NCBI GenBank assembly: GCA_948146395.1
Contig: OX411552.1
Span: forward strand, 4,897,501 to 4,961,500
Reading direction: 5' to 3'
DNA: 64,000 nt
From: Fragum whitleyi
Lineage: Eukaryota > Mollusca > Bivalvia > Cardiida > Cardiidae
Part shown: positions 22,076-33,455 of the stretch, piece after piece
Layout of the letters: every line of letters begins with the position of its first letter
How positions within the stretch are numbered: the stretch's first letter is position 1
The notes under the pieces: model-generated
Databases searched by the model: none
The model's input: the letters and a program-made list of their open reading frames with translations, nothing else
What the model was told of the DNA's origin: nothing
Program-made: the position numbers and the translations under genes

Positions 22076-22929
22076 TTTATAAAAACTTGTTCATTTGTTA
22101 TTCTTACCAGTTACATGTTCCAGAACTTACTAAATCGGCGTATTTGATACCAAAGCAGACTAGCGATAGTCACTTAGGACGGGACAGAGTGAAAGACGAG
22201 ATAAAAGAGAAAGATAGGGAGGTAGACAGATAGATACTAGAATTATGATAGACACAAAGGGATCGGCATGTATTAGATTTGAAATAGTTATAAAATAACA
22301 TAGATCAAGGGGGAAAAAGTGATTTGGAAATAATTTGAGGGGGAGGGGGGGATATCTGAGGAAAGACGGAGAGGGGGAGGGAATGAAGTGGTTGATTTCT
22401 CGGAAAATGTTTTTAAACAGACGAAAACAAACAATGATGGGTTTCCCTTTAGGCATTCAAAGAACTTGAAACGTATTTCTTTTCTCTAATAAAACTATTT
22501 CCGAATTTTGAACGCTTAAATAAAGCGTTGATAATCATGATTTTATGTTGACTTATGGCGAGGTATAGTGCGGTTTTATTAACTTGAATCTGACCCCTGC
22601 TATTTAGATGAATAAAAATCTGACTTTTCCTACTCGGCTTTGCACGTGCTTTCACAAGAATGAATAACAAACGATATTGAATGTATTATACATTTTGTTA
22701 ATTGATAAAATATATCGGTAATTGTTATTTAAGCATTTTTTCCACTGAGGTCAAAGTCGGGTCAAATTAACCAGTTATAGCAACCAGAAAGTAGTCCAGT
22801 CAATTTGTGCACGTGAATATAATCTTAGTGCAGTATCAAAGTATGCAATACCAAAAAATATTGCATTCTTTCATCACGTTCAAATACATAGAGACAATAT
22901 CAATGTATAATTAGTACTATTCAGAATTA
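22076..22929. other. No gene seen
   Basis: Contains a purine-rich tract (near 22320-22385) whose minus-strand translation gives a Pro/Leu/Ser-rich frame. This is low-complexity, not a gene. Confidence 0.5.
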
Positions 22930-23485
22930 AATCAAACTTCACAGGAATGATCCTTAGACCAGGCTAATGACATGGGCTAAACGGGCTGACGCGTCACTGA
23001 AAAAATGTCCAATGTGATGAAACATAAACAAATCATCTTCTCTGAAAATGCTCTTCAGACTTCCATCAACAAACTTCACAGGAATGATCCTTAGAACATG
23101 CTCTCACAGATTTGTTCATAAAATTATGACCAGGCTAATGACATGGGCTAAACGGGCTGACGCGTCACTGAAGAAATGTCCATGTGATGAAACATAAACA
23201 AATCATCTTCTCTGATAATGCTCTTAGGGCTTCAGTCAACAAACTTCACAGGAATGATGCTTAGAACATGCTCTTTCATATTTGTTCATGAAATTTTGAT
23301 CAGGCTAATGACATGGGCTCTACTGGTTTTGGCGTCACTGAAAATGGTCGTATATGATGAAACATGAAACATGAAAAAAATTCTTCTCTGAAACTAGTGT
23401 ATGGAATTCAACTAAACTTAACAGAAATGATGCTTAGGACATGCTCCATAAAATTTGTTTGTAAATCATGTTTGGGCCCATACAT
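22930..23485 (+). repeat. Tandem repeat, unit about 172 bp, 3-4 copies
   Basis: Units begin with AAACTTCACAGGAATGAT at 22934, 23071, 23241 and (diverged) 23414. The first unit lacks about 35 bases. Each unit contains GCTAATGACATGGGCT...GGGCTGACGCGTCACTG. Divergence rises in the rightmost unit. Confidence 0.85.
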
Positions 23486-23934
23486 GACACACCGGGATGT
23501 TGAGTCACCCGACAATGGTCCCATATAATACCACATAATGAATCTTTTTTTAAGTTTCCACTGTTTATATTTTCAACCAAAGGTAACAAATAATGTATCA
23601 TGAGATAAAAGTCATATGCATATACACAGTTTGAAGTTATGATATTATAGACTACTTAATTAAAAAGGACCATGACATGCATTCTTATACCAAGAAAAAC
23701 GCAATAAAGAGAAAACCCTTGTTTCTATTGCGGTCCTTACTGTTGGTGGCTTGACCTATAGAAGCACTTATAGTTTAAATCAAATTTAAGTAATCTTACC
23801 AAAAAATATCACAGTACAGAACATAATTCAAATGAAAGACAAGTTATCACATTAGAATCACAATAATAATTGAAAGACTTTCTTTACCATGTTTTAGTAA
23901 ACAAAATTAATGTACATGTACCAATCTCCTTTTT

Positions 23935-25110
23935 AAGTCTAACCAGATTATATGCAGATGACAGTTCCCTGTATTACTCAGCGACCTGCTTAAATGACAA
24001 AGAAGGTATTATTAATCAAGACCTTACAACAGTGGCAAGTTGGGCAAAACAGTGGCTAGTTGACTTCAATCCACTTAAGACCGAAGCGGTCATTTTTACT
24101 AACAAAAGAGATTTCGTAAATCCGACTTTACTCTTCGATAATACTAGAATCAATATTGTTGATCATCATAAACATTTAGAAGTAACTCTAAGTAGTTATG
24201 GGCAATGGACAAATCACGTAAATATCATTTTAGAGTCTGCAACTAAAGTTGTGCAAATAATGCGTAGACTACAATTTACCCTTACTCGGGCAGCATTAAA
24301 TCAAATCTATCTGTCTTACGTACGACCAATTCTAGAATACTCTTCAATAGTTTGGGATGGTTGTTCCGTCGCTTCTGCAAACTCACTTGATCTTCTCCAA
24401 AACGAAGCAGTCCTAATCGTAACAGGTTTAACAAGGTCAGTGTCTCTAGTAAACCTCTATAAGAAATGCGGATGGGAAACGTTGTCAACACGGCGTAAAC
24501 ATGCAAAATTGGGTTTCATGTATAAGGTTTCATCCGATAATGTCCCGCAATACATAGACGATCTGATTCCCCCACTTGTAGGTCACAGGTCAAATTATGA
24601 ACTGCGTAACAGTCGAAATTATGAAAACATTCAGGCGAGAACACGCCTACTTCAAAGGTCCTGTATTCCTTCCTCAATATCATTATGGAACGAGGTTAAC
24701 CAAGAAATAAGAGAATGTTCAACGTTAAGCATTTTTAAATCTACATTTAAGAGAATAGATAAGCCGGAAAATATACCGGATTTTTACTACTTCGGAAACA
24801 GATATTTGTCAATTATACATGCACGAATAAGGAATAACTGTAGTAATTTAAACAATGATCTATTTACAAACCATTTAAAAGCAGACCCTGCATGTGCCTG
24901 CGGAGACGGAGTTGAAAACGCTGAACATTATTTTCTTAATTGTAATTTGTTTACCGAAAGCAGACTAGTTCTTTTTCGATCAACAAGAGAGTTCCAGCCA
25001 CTCAATATTGAAATGTTGATGTTCGGTGACGAAGGGCTAAACTTTAACGATAATTGCCAGTCAATACGCTTTTAATGCCCCAAGTGCAATTTCTAATAAT
25101 AATAATAAAT
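23935..25110 (+). pseudogene. 5'-truncated non-LTR retrotransposon (RT C-terminal half)
   Basis: The frame makes sense from LYADDSSLYYS (the catalytic box of RT) onwards. It continues through the thumb (YLSYVRPILEYSSIVWDGC), a SISLWNEVN segment and a Cys/His motif CACGDGVENAEHYFLNC, ending at 25075. Everything upstream of YADD (endonuclease, RT fingers) is missing, typical of incomplete reverse transcription. An AAT-rich tail follows the stop. Jockey/CR1-like by overall look; the clade is not determined. The remaining frame is open, so the insertion is fairly recent. Confidence 0.88.
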
Positions 25111-25513
25111 ACTGGTTCGGTCTCAAAACATCACAACCTCAACTGACTCTATCTTTCTCTCACTGTTCATATTCTTTTTCCGTTACAGTTACGGTTCTTA
25201 TATGCTATACTCTCCTAACACCTTACTCTCCACCTATCTGAACATGTTGCTAATGTTATTATCAGCAATTCCTGTTTGTACAAGTTGTCATTATCTATAT
25301 ATATATAGCCTGGCTCGTCGTATATTCGCGGTACAAGTTAGTCAACAATGAAAAAAATTGAATTAAAAGACAAACATTAATTAAATATATCCTACTATAT
25401 TACCTTATTCTGTAAACAATCGATCGGCAGCAAGGCCAGTGAATTTGCTGTAAGACTGTTAGATAAAAATTTTTTAGCATGTTGACAGTGTCAAGGTTGC
25501 CATTTTGAATCGT

Positions 25514-25531
25514 GACGTCATATTTTCGCGG
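25514..25531 (+). repeat. Left inverted repeat flanking the pogo-type gene
   Basis: GACGTCATATTTTCGCGG is an exact reverse complement of 28303-28320. The two flank the transposase and are candidate (sub)terminal repeats. True ends and the TA duplication could not be fixed. Confidence 0.55.
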
Positions 25532-25753
25532 CATTTAGAAAGGTCTTAATATGGTGGCCCTTATGTATCATAAATCAGCATGATAACACTCATTATTTTT
25601 AAAAGGAAAAAGGCAACTTATTTTTTGAGTAACATTTCTTTTTAAATGAAGTAACATAAATTCATTTTAAGATTAAAATGACAAATATGCAAAATCAGTT
25701 TATTTTCAGTGTTTTTTTGTTGTTGTTTTGTTTGTTTGTTTTTAGAATTCTAT

Positions 25754-27736
25754 TTATTCCTCAACACAGTGAGGGCACCTAAAGATGTCACCCCGTCTAA
25801 GGACCCTTACATCAGTACAATACCCTAGATGAGTCCAATGCTGGCAAATTGTACATTCACCCCACTTAACGAAAACCAATTGGGTGCATCCCTGTAGCTG
25901 TTTTGGGTGAAACAGGTTACAAGAACAACACTTCTCTTCATCTTGAACAGAATCTAGATCACTGTCAGATGACAATTCAGGAGTGTCAATGTTAATTGGT
26001 CCACCTGTTGTTTTGACACCGGATGTACTTGGTTGTGGCTCATTCAGGCTGGTAGATCCTTTGGTTTCCTTCTTCCCTGTCTTTGTCTTTTTTATTGTTT
26101 TTGCTTGTGAGTTCCCCTTTGTTTGTTTTGAAGTTTGGATTTGTTTTGCTTTTTTAGTACTTGTGGTTTGGTTGACTCGTTTCTGCTTTGCTTGTGTTGT
26201 TAATATGTCCACGTTTGACTTTTTCAGCAAGTTTCCTGTTACAGAAAATGGTGGAATGAATTTCTTTTTTGGTCGTTGGACAATTTTAGTGATCTTTCTT
26301 TCTTCAAAAAAGTTAGCTATCTTATCCGGTTGATTTTCAGCAATGATAATGGCAGGATGGTCTAATGGTTGTACCTGTATTTCAAAACTATTGGGTTGTG
26401 ATTGGAAACAATCCATAAGTTCATGTTGGGTGATGGTTTCAGAAGAAGTGGGCTCATTTGTAATTACTTGATCATTTATGGTGTTTATTCCTGTTGGATT
26501 TTCTTTTTCAATCTGGTAAATAGTTGCTGGTGCAAGTTGAGAGGGCACTAGTGTATGTCTGTTAAATGGGTATATTCCAGACTTTTTAAACCCAGCAGTG
26601 ATGTTTTGTGGGCACAAGGAGTTGAGGTAGGGTTTTGCTGTTAGGCTTGCAACTTCATACCTTGATATGGAAACCCCAGGATTTTGCTGTAAGTATGATT
26701 GACACTCTTTGTAATATTGAGACTTCAATGGGCCAAATACTGCGACATCCAGAGGCTGGGTAAGATGGCTTGTGTGGGGTGGTAAAACAAACAGAATAAC
26801 ATTCCTTTTCTTAGCCCATTCAGTCAGTGTTAGGGAGAGGTGAGATTTGTGTCCGTCATACATTATTAATGTTGCTTCTCTCTCTGTTCCCTCTGTCAAT
26901 GCAGCATGTTTGGCAAGGTGTTCAGTCAGGTACTTCTCAAAAACTGATGAATTTGACCAGCCCTTGTCTGACATTGTACCAACAGATCCTACAGGAGCAC
27001 CCACCATCAATTCATCCATCCATTTCTTACCTGGGAAAACATAGAAGGGGGGCACTTGGTTTCTAATGGCATTTACTCCAGCAATTATAGTTACATTTGC
27101 GGATCTCTCTGCTTGAGGGTTTGTCTCCTTTGCACATACTATCTTGGGAGGTGCATGCTCTGTGCTTACACCAGTTTCATCAACATTGTATATACGATGG
27201 GGAGCTCCCATTAAATCATTATCCTTCAGCACTTTTTCAAGTTCAGAAAAATATTTGTCAATAACTTCCTTGGAGGCACTTTTTGCTCTGCTGATTTGCA
27301 GCTTTTGTGGTTTTGCCATCTTTAAATCCGGCCAATGTTTCAACAGCCCATAAAACCAGTGATCACTAAGACCCTTTTCTGCCTTGACCTGTTTTCCAAT
27401 GGATCTAGCATAATCAGCAGCCGTATATTTGATATTGCTCTTCGTATACCCATAGCCAATATCAGCCATATATTTAACATGCTCGACCAAATGCCTCTCT
27501 TCTGCAACACTTAAGATCCTCTCTGGACCTGATCTTGCATCCAATTCAACTTTGCACCGAGTCCGGTCACGCAGCGTTGATTCTGGAACTTTGTACATTT
27601 GAGCTGCTCTGTACACAGACATCCCTGACTTGGTTGCATTAAATGCTCTAATTAGGTTGGCTTTGTCATATATTCCATATGGCTTTCTGGACTTCATCTG
27701 ACCCTGCAAAACAGGGATAAATGCTCTTATTACCAT
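25754..27736 (-). CDS. Pogo/Tigger-type transposase with C-terminal zinc finger
   Basis: An intact frame of 660 residues; the family-like sequence begins at MKSRKPYGIYDK (ATG at 27697), and the first 13 residues may be untranslated. The N-terminal psq-type helix-turn-helix includes NATKSGMSVYRAAQMYKVPESTLRDR, followed by a second DNA-binding helical region. The DDE_1 catalytic core has YNVDETGV, LIMYDGHKSH and PPHTSHLTQPLDVAVFGPLK, so all three acidic positions are present. A Lys/Thr-rich linker leads to a Cys/His-rich C-terminus (CCSCNLFH...CTICQHWTH..C...FRCPHC) resembling a PHD-type finger. It could be an active transposase or a domesticated gene; matching inverted repeats at both sides favour a transposon. 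Confidence 0.9.
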   Translation of the reverse strand: MVIRAFIPVLQGQMKSRKPYGIYDKANLIRAFNATKSGMSVYRAAQMYKVPESTLRDRTRCKVELDARSGPERILSVAEERHLVEHVKYMADIGYGYTKSNIKYTAADYARSIGKQVKAEKGLSDHWFYGLLKHWPDLKMAKPQKLQISRAKSASKEVIDKYFSELEKVLKDNDLMGAPHRIYNVDETGVSTEHAPPKIVCAKETNPQAERSANVTIIAGVNAIRNQVPPFYVFPGKKWMDELMVGAPVGSVGTMSDKGWSNSSVFEKYLTEHLAKHAALTEGTEREATLIMYDGHKSHLSLTLTEWAKKRNVILFVLPPHTSHLTQPLDVAVFGPLKSQYYKECQSYLQQNPGVSISRYEVASLTAKPYLNSLCPQNITAGFKKSGIYPFNRHTLVPSQLAPATIYQIEKENPTGINTINDQVITNEPTSSETITQHELMDCFQSQPNSFEIQVQPLDHPAIIIAENQPDKIANFFEERKITKIVQRPKKKFIPPFSVTGNLLKKSNVDILTTQAKQKRVNQTTSTKKAKQIQTSKQTKGNSQAKTIKKTKTGKKETKGSTSLNEPQPSTSGVKTTGGPINIDTPELSSDSDLDSVQDEEKCCSCNLFHPKQLQGCTQLVFVKWGECTICQHWTHLGYCTDVRVLRRGDIFRCPHCVEE

Positions 27737-28302
27737 ATCCTTGGTGAAACTTTAGGGAGCTTCATTCCTTTGTGGAAAAAGGCTTTTTAATATAATAATT
27801 CGCTGTGAAATAATGCTAAATTTACATCAAATTAAGTATTTATGCATTAATTTTGTGGAATTGTATGCTTACACAGCAAAATTATTCATAAACTAAACAC
27901 ACAAAATGAGACCAACAAAAACAAATTGAATTATAAATTTTTGGCACAAATGTGCTTCCATACTTTTAATCTGGTGGCGGGAACTTAGTTAGGCTCTGGC
28001 AGCTGATATTCAAATTCTATTCTATTCTTAGATATGCAGACGCCTTGCAACTGTCAAAGTTGTACTGACTTTTATTATTTTGGGCATGAATTCCGAGGAT
28101 ATATAGATGGAGGTGTATAAGGTGGATAGAACATATGTTGATTTTGTATGGGTAAATATTTTTTCATAAATTTCTTACCGAAATACCATACATTGTTGTT
28201 TTCTTCAAGTTAAACAGACGATGTGTACTTTGTTGACAAAATTTGCATAAGTAAACAACCGACAGAGGGCGCGTCAGGATAAAAACCGAAATCTTCCAAC
28301 TA

Positions 28303-28320
28303 CCGCGAAAATATGACGTC
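28303..28320 (-). repeat. Right inverted repeat flanking the pogo-type gene
   Basis: Reverse complement of 25514-25531. It lies about 570 bases upstream of the transposase start. Confidence 0.55.
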
Positions 28321-29011
28321 CGCGGAAATACGGAGTTAGAGTATATATATGTTATTTGTAATGTCGGGGAAGGGCCGATACTAAGTTGGTAGATTTTGTG
28401 GTCCGATCCCATTTCATAAAAATTTTGGGAAATAAAATATGTTTAAACCAATCTCCTACTATCGTCTAAGGTATATTTATATAAAACAAAGTTAAGGAAG
28501 ATGCCACAAATTGTAATTCATCATGTGACCTATGCCTAAATAAGAATAAGCAAATGATTTAGTCAAACTCAAAAAAAAAAAATATATTAAAGATGTAATA
28601 CTGCTTAAAAATGGCCTTTGTTGGCAACGGACTCAGCGATCGATCATTTTTAGTAAAATAGTCTAGGCTCTTATGTAAAAATATTGGGTCGATCGTGACA
28701 CGTTGGCAGAAAGTGCCAGTTTTTGTCTATGGTAAGCTACTATCATGAGATATCTTTTGTCCTAGGGGTGCCCGACTTGGCGGGTCTAGATACGACTGCA
28801 GGGCGATTCGAAATTTCGGAAAGATGTATATCCGGATACTCAGCCTTTTATTTTTCGATTTTGCGAATTCTCTTCTTGAGACGTGCAAAGATGACACCAA
28901 AGTGCCGTAACTGTACATTAACTGTAATCATTTGATGCCCCACATCAATAATAATGGTTATTTTATCCAGTGTTCATGTGTTTGTCTTAAAGTCAGTCTG
29001 CCATACGTAGC
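28321..29011. other. No gene seen
   Basis: Only short frames on either strand; the 70-residue plus-strand frame near 28723 has no recognisable features. Confidence 0.4.
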
Positions 29012-29739
29012 TAAGGGCCTATTTACACATTTACGATTTTGGGCTACGGTGCCGCTACGATTCGACACGATTTGTAAAATCGTCGTGTTCCGTGGCGATT
29101 CGCAATAGAACCGTGGTGAATCGTGGTGACTTGGTGACTTTGGGTGAATCGTCATGATTCGGAAACTTCTACGGTAGCACAATGGAAGTTTTAAACTGTT
29201 TAAAACATTTGTGGCGAATCTGGGTGGTTATTTGGCGTGGCCTAATTCATATAGCAACTTTAGCGGAATCGTGCTTATTCGTTCTGACACCGTAGCTATA
29301 ATCGTGGCCATTCGTGAGAGATCGTAGCCGGTCGTTAAATCTTTGACATTACGCATTCTCACGATTAACCACGAATAATATACGGTTTTCCAACGAATCA
29401 TCCTCGGTTTCGCTACGGAGCTCCACGATTGGGACGACCAAGGCCGCCGTGAATCGTACCGTATCGAACCGTACAGTCACCGTGAGAATTCGTTGTACCA
29501 CCGTGATGAATCCTCATTGACCGTAGCGTTGCCGTCATGAATCATCATTGATTCGTAGCGATACCTTACGTACACCGTACTAAGATCGTGGACATTCTTA
29601 CTTGAATCATAGTTACACTGAATATTTGCTACTTTTCGAAACGATTCAGCCCGATGCACCCCGACTTTTCTGACCATAAGAAATCTGAGTGAAATGTGGT
29701 GAATAGTAGAGAAAATCGTGAATGTGTTAACGGGTCTTA
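29012..29739. mobile_element. Non-autonomous DNA transposon with CGTGAATCGT subterminal repeats
   Basis: The left end TAAGGGCCTATTTACACATT and the reversed right end TAAGACCCGTTAACACATTC are similar and both continue into ACGATTTT. The interior is filled with ATTCGT, CGTGGTGAATCGT and related motifs in both orientations. No transposase. Same architecture as 2285-3937. Confidence 0.65.
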
Positions 29740-29804
29740 AACTGCATTCATATGTGTAATTTGATAACCTTAGTTGAGATAAATTGCACAAACTTTTAAC
29801 CATG

Positions 29805-29887
29805 TGTTATGCATGTATGAATGTAACATGTAAAATGGTTATCTCATGTCTATTTCTAGAATTTGTCTGGGAGTTTTTCCAATACCT
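29805..29887 (+). repeat. LTR A, first 83 bases only
   Basis: Starts TGTTATGCATGTATGAATG like the other LTRs and stops at CCAATACCT. It then continues directly into the region just after the RNase H stop (compare 40189 onward). AATAC is shared at the junction. Confidence 0.85.
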
Positions 29888-30134
29888 CAAATTGAATTTA
29901 ACAGTTACATTTCTCTATTTTTTTTGTATGTATGTATATATGTTTACATATATATCTCTTTTTCATTTCTTTTGATGAAAAGTGTTTGTATTTTCATGCT
30001 AGATGTGCTGAAATGTTTCAACAAATCATGATATTATCAATTGTGTAAAGTATATTATCATTGTATATGCTAAAGATGAGGCAAAAAGAAAGATTTATTT
30101 CATAAACCTTTCTTTTTTCTTTCAAGGGGGAAAA

Positions 30135-30676
30135 TGTTATGCATGTACGAATGTAAAATGTATAATGGTTATCCCATGTCTATTTTTAGAATAAGTCTGG
30201 GGATTTTCCAATACCTTGACTAATAGTTAAATGTATGTAGAATATTTAAGATCTTTCTAGAAAGGACTTTTAGAAAGTGATTTAAGCTCTAGAATCTTCA
30301 AATGTTCTATGCTATTCTAGATTGCTCTATGGTATTAAATAAAGGGATTCCTACAGCATTCTTGGTTCACTTGGTTTAGACTAATGGTTTCATTTAGTAG
30401 TACTGTGTTAAACTAAAAGGGGATTTCTCGTTATCTTAAAAGTTTGAAGTTTGGTTAGTTTTAAATTCGGATATTATTGGACTTATTATTTGTGGACCAG
30501 GAACTTAATTCATTTGGATCTAAAATTAAAACTTTAGGATTAAACATTTAAGGTATTGTAATTTGTTTTTGTATTAATTTCATATTGTCATGAATTCTGT
30601 TATTATTGTCAATAAATATTGTTAATTGTAAAGTTTGTTGCTGGCTTCTTGGTTCTTGTTACATTGGCATGTAACA
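30135..30676 (+). repeat. LTR B (complete 5' LTR of the long copy)
   Basis: 542 bases starting TGTTATGCATG and ending GCATGTAACA (TG...CA). A purine-rich tract AAGGGGGAAAA precedes it, as expected for a 3' LTR of the truncated upstream copy. Confidence 0.9.
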
Positions 30677-30680
30677 GAAT

Positions 30681-30697
30681 TGGGGGCTCGTTTCGAG
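30681..30697 (+). other. Primer-binding site, tRNA-Pro-like
   Basis: Starts four bases after LTR B: TGGGGGCTCGTTTCGAG. The first 11 bases are those of classic tRNA-Pro primer sites. Confidence 0.7.
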
Positions 30698-30881
30698 ATA
30701 CGAACATCAGACAACCAAGCAATCAAACAAAACAAATCAAACAATTTTTTTTATCTAAATCTGCTGTTCAAAAATATTTTAGAAATTAATTTTATATTCC
30801 AATTTTTATAAATTTAAGGTGAACTTTCACAATTATTTATCAAAATCTTACATTCTTATTCGAACCCAGCAACAAGCTACC

Positions 30882-32286
30882 ATGTCTTTTGACATAGAAA
30901 AAATTACGAAAGAATCTTCCGTGGAGCTATTGAATTTGGGTAAGAAGCCTGATTTGCTCAATCTTGCCAAGCATAATGAATTAAAAGAAGTCAAGTCCTC
31001 ATTGCGAAAGCATGAAATTAAGAATATTTTGTTTCAACATTTTGTTGATGAGGACATTTTTTATGAAAAGGCTCTGTCTCTCATTGTTGATGTTCCATCA
31101 GTTGCAAGCTCAAGAGAGCTTGAACTGTTAAAACTCCAACAAAGAGAGAAGGAATTGGAAATAGAAAGAGAGAGAGAAGAGAGAAAATGTCAAGAAAAGC
31201 AACTAGAAATTGAAATTGAAAGGGAAAGAGCACAAAGAGAAATTGAAGAAGAAGAAAGAGATAGGCAATTTTAAAGGGAAAAGGAAGAAAGGGAAAGAGA
31301 AGAAAGAGAACGAGAAATAGAAAGGGAGAGAAAAAGAGAAAGAGAAAAGGAAGAGAAAGAAAGAGAAAGAGAAGAAAGAGCATTTCAATTACGATTAAAA
31401 GAATTTAGAGCAAATCAGCCCAGATATATGTATAATGACCATTTTGATGTAACAAAACATTTTAAGGCCTGTTCCTCCATTTCAAGAAAATGAAGTTGAT
31501 ACATATTTCGAACATTTTGAAAAAGATGCAAATAACTTGAAATGGTCAAGGGAGCATTGGACCTTATTTCTCAAAAGTGTATTAGTAGGAAAAGCTCGCA
31601 ATATTTATTCGCAACTTAGAATAGAACAAAGCAATAATTATGATACTGTAAAAGAACTCATTCTCAAAGGTTATGAGCTGTTTCCAGAAGCATACAGACA
31701 ACAATAAGAAGTTGTAGAAAAGAATCTGGCCAGACTCACGTTGAATTTGCAAGAAACGAAGAAAAATTATTCGACAGGTGGTGCTATTCCAAGAAATAGA
31801 CCAAAATTATGATTATCTTAGACAACTTATATTAATTGAACAATTCAAAAATTGCATTCAGTCTGACATTAAGTCACATTTAGATGAAAAAAAAATTGAA
31901 ACTTAACATGAAGCAGCTCATTTAGCTGATGATTACTACCTTACACACAAAAATTCTTTCGTTAATAAAGCAAAACCTGCTTCCTCACATCCCCAAAATA
32001 AATCTATGTCTGGTGATTCATCTAGCATGTCAAGTCAATCAAATTCACCTAAACCAAAGACTACTGGTGAAACCAATGTTCAAAACCCCTTATCTCGAGT
32101 ACATTGTACTTATTGTAAAAAAAACAGGTCACCTTATTTAAATATGTTTAGGTTAAAAAGGAAGAAGGAACTGAGTGCAGTCCAACCTACAGGGCTCATC
32201 AGCCTTCAGCCTAAATCACAGACTTCTTTTGAGTTAAATTCAATTCATAAGGCAGAACCAAATTCTGATTCCTGTATGGAGATTTT
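30882..32286 (+). pseudogene. Gypsy Gag remnant
   Basis: Starts MSFDIEKITKESSVELLNLG, followed by a long Glu/Arg coiled coil (about 31130-31390) interrupted by a TAA near 31272. A gypsy Gag core with PPFQENEVDTYFEHFEK and WSREHWTLFLKSVL follows near 31470-31620, in several frames. A Cys-containing stretch near 32100 (HCTYCKKN) is a remnant of the zinc knuckle. Stops and frameshifts rule out a functional protein. Confidence 0.75.
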
Positions 32287-32697
32287 TTGACCGTTCATGT
32301 TGGATGGTTTGTATCACTTTCAGGTGATATGTGCCAATCTACCACTATCAAAATTTTAAGAGACACAGGAGCTTCTCAATCTTTTATTTTAGCAGATGTT
32401 CTGCCTTTTTCTGAGAAGACTTTGTCTGGTACCAGTGTCCTTATCCAGGGTGTAGAGTGTGGTGTTATTAATTTTCCTCTTCAAAAGGTTAATTTGTCCT
32501 CAGATTTGGTGTCCTCAGATTTGGATACTGGTTCTGTGGTTGTTGGTGTCAAACATTCTTTACCATTTAAAGGTGTACTTTTATTGCTAGGCGATGACTT
32601 AGCTGGAGATAAGGTTGTTGTTAATCCTCTTGTAACTGACACAGCTAGTGTAGGTCAAACAGATGATCCTATTTTGCAGGAAAAACCTGATTTGTAA
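32287..32697 (+). pseudogene. Gypsy aspartic protease segment
   Basis: Contains ILRDTGASQSFI, the DTG active site, and a downstream LLLGDDLAGD segment like the family's LGNDLAG. The frame ends with a stop at 32697 before the integrase. Confidence 0.8.
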
Positions 32698-32959
32698 CCT
32701 TCATGTGCAGTAACTCGGGGTATGGCTAAAAAAGCTTCCTTTAAAAATTCAAATGATATTGACTAAACTGATACTTTTGTTGGTCAATATTTCAATGACG
32801 AGATTAAAAAATCTTTTAATCTTAGTCTGGCTGATACCCAGACAGACTCGTCAAAACTTTGTCAGTCATCTCCAAGGTCAAATGACCAAGGTCATGAAAC
32901 GCCTTCAAAGTCACGGCTAATCCAGGAATAGCAAAATGGTCCTGAGATTTCAAAGTTAA

Positions 32960-33447
32960 TTGAAAGGGCATTGCCCGAAAAAGAATTGTCTAAGAATCCT
33001 TTTTGTTACTATAAAAAATGGTATTCTGATGAGAAAATGGCGACCATTTGATGTCCCAGCTGATGATGATTGGGCTGTTCATCACCAACTTGTTGTTCCA
33101 AAGTCATATCGGCATGAGATATTTAATATAGCCCATAATAATTCAATATCTGGTCATTTAGGTGTTAAGAAGACTCATCACACGATTATGACTCATTTCA
33201 TTTGGCCTGGACTTAAATCGGACGTTTCCAAATATTGTAAAATTTGCCACACTTGTCAAATGGTAGGGAAACCTAACCAAGTTATTCAAAAAGCAAGGTT
33301 GCAACCCATTCCAGCTTTTGATGAACCTTTCAGTCGAATAATAGTAGACTGCGTTGGTCCTTTACCAAAAACTAAGTCAGGTTCTGAATATTTATTGACA
33401 ATTATGTGTGTTTCTACTCGCTTCCCAGAAGCAATTCCTTTAAGAAA
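32960..33447 (+). pseudogene. Gypsy integrase, N-terminal part
   Basis: Zinc-binding HHCC pattern is visible (HNNSISGHLGVKKTHH... and CKICHTCQ). The catalytic core starts with IIVDCVGPLPKTKSG (first Asp) and TRFPEAIPLRNIK, where the frame is cut by the insert. Confidence 0.85.
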
Positions 33448-33455
33448 CATTAAGG

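Noticed and set aside
22930..23485. CRISPR-like array
   Set aside because: Units are contiguous and similar along their whole length, without unique spacers; it is a eukaryotic tandem repeat.
31081..31388. Phe/Leu-rich minus-strand frames
   Set aside because: Antisense of the Gag coiled-coil repeat (GAAAGAGA-type sequence).
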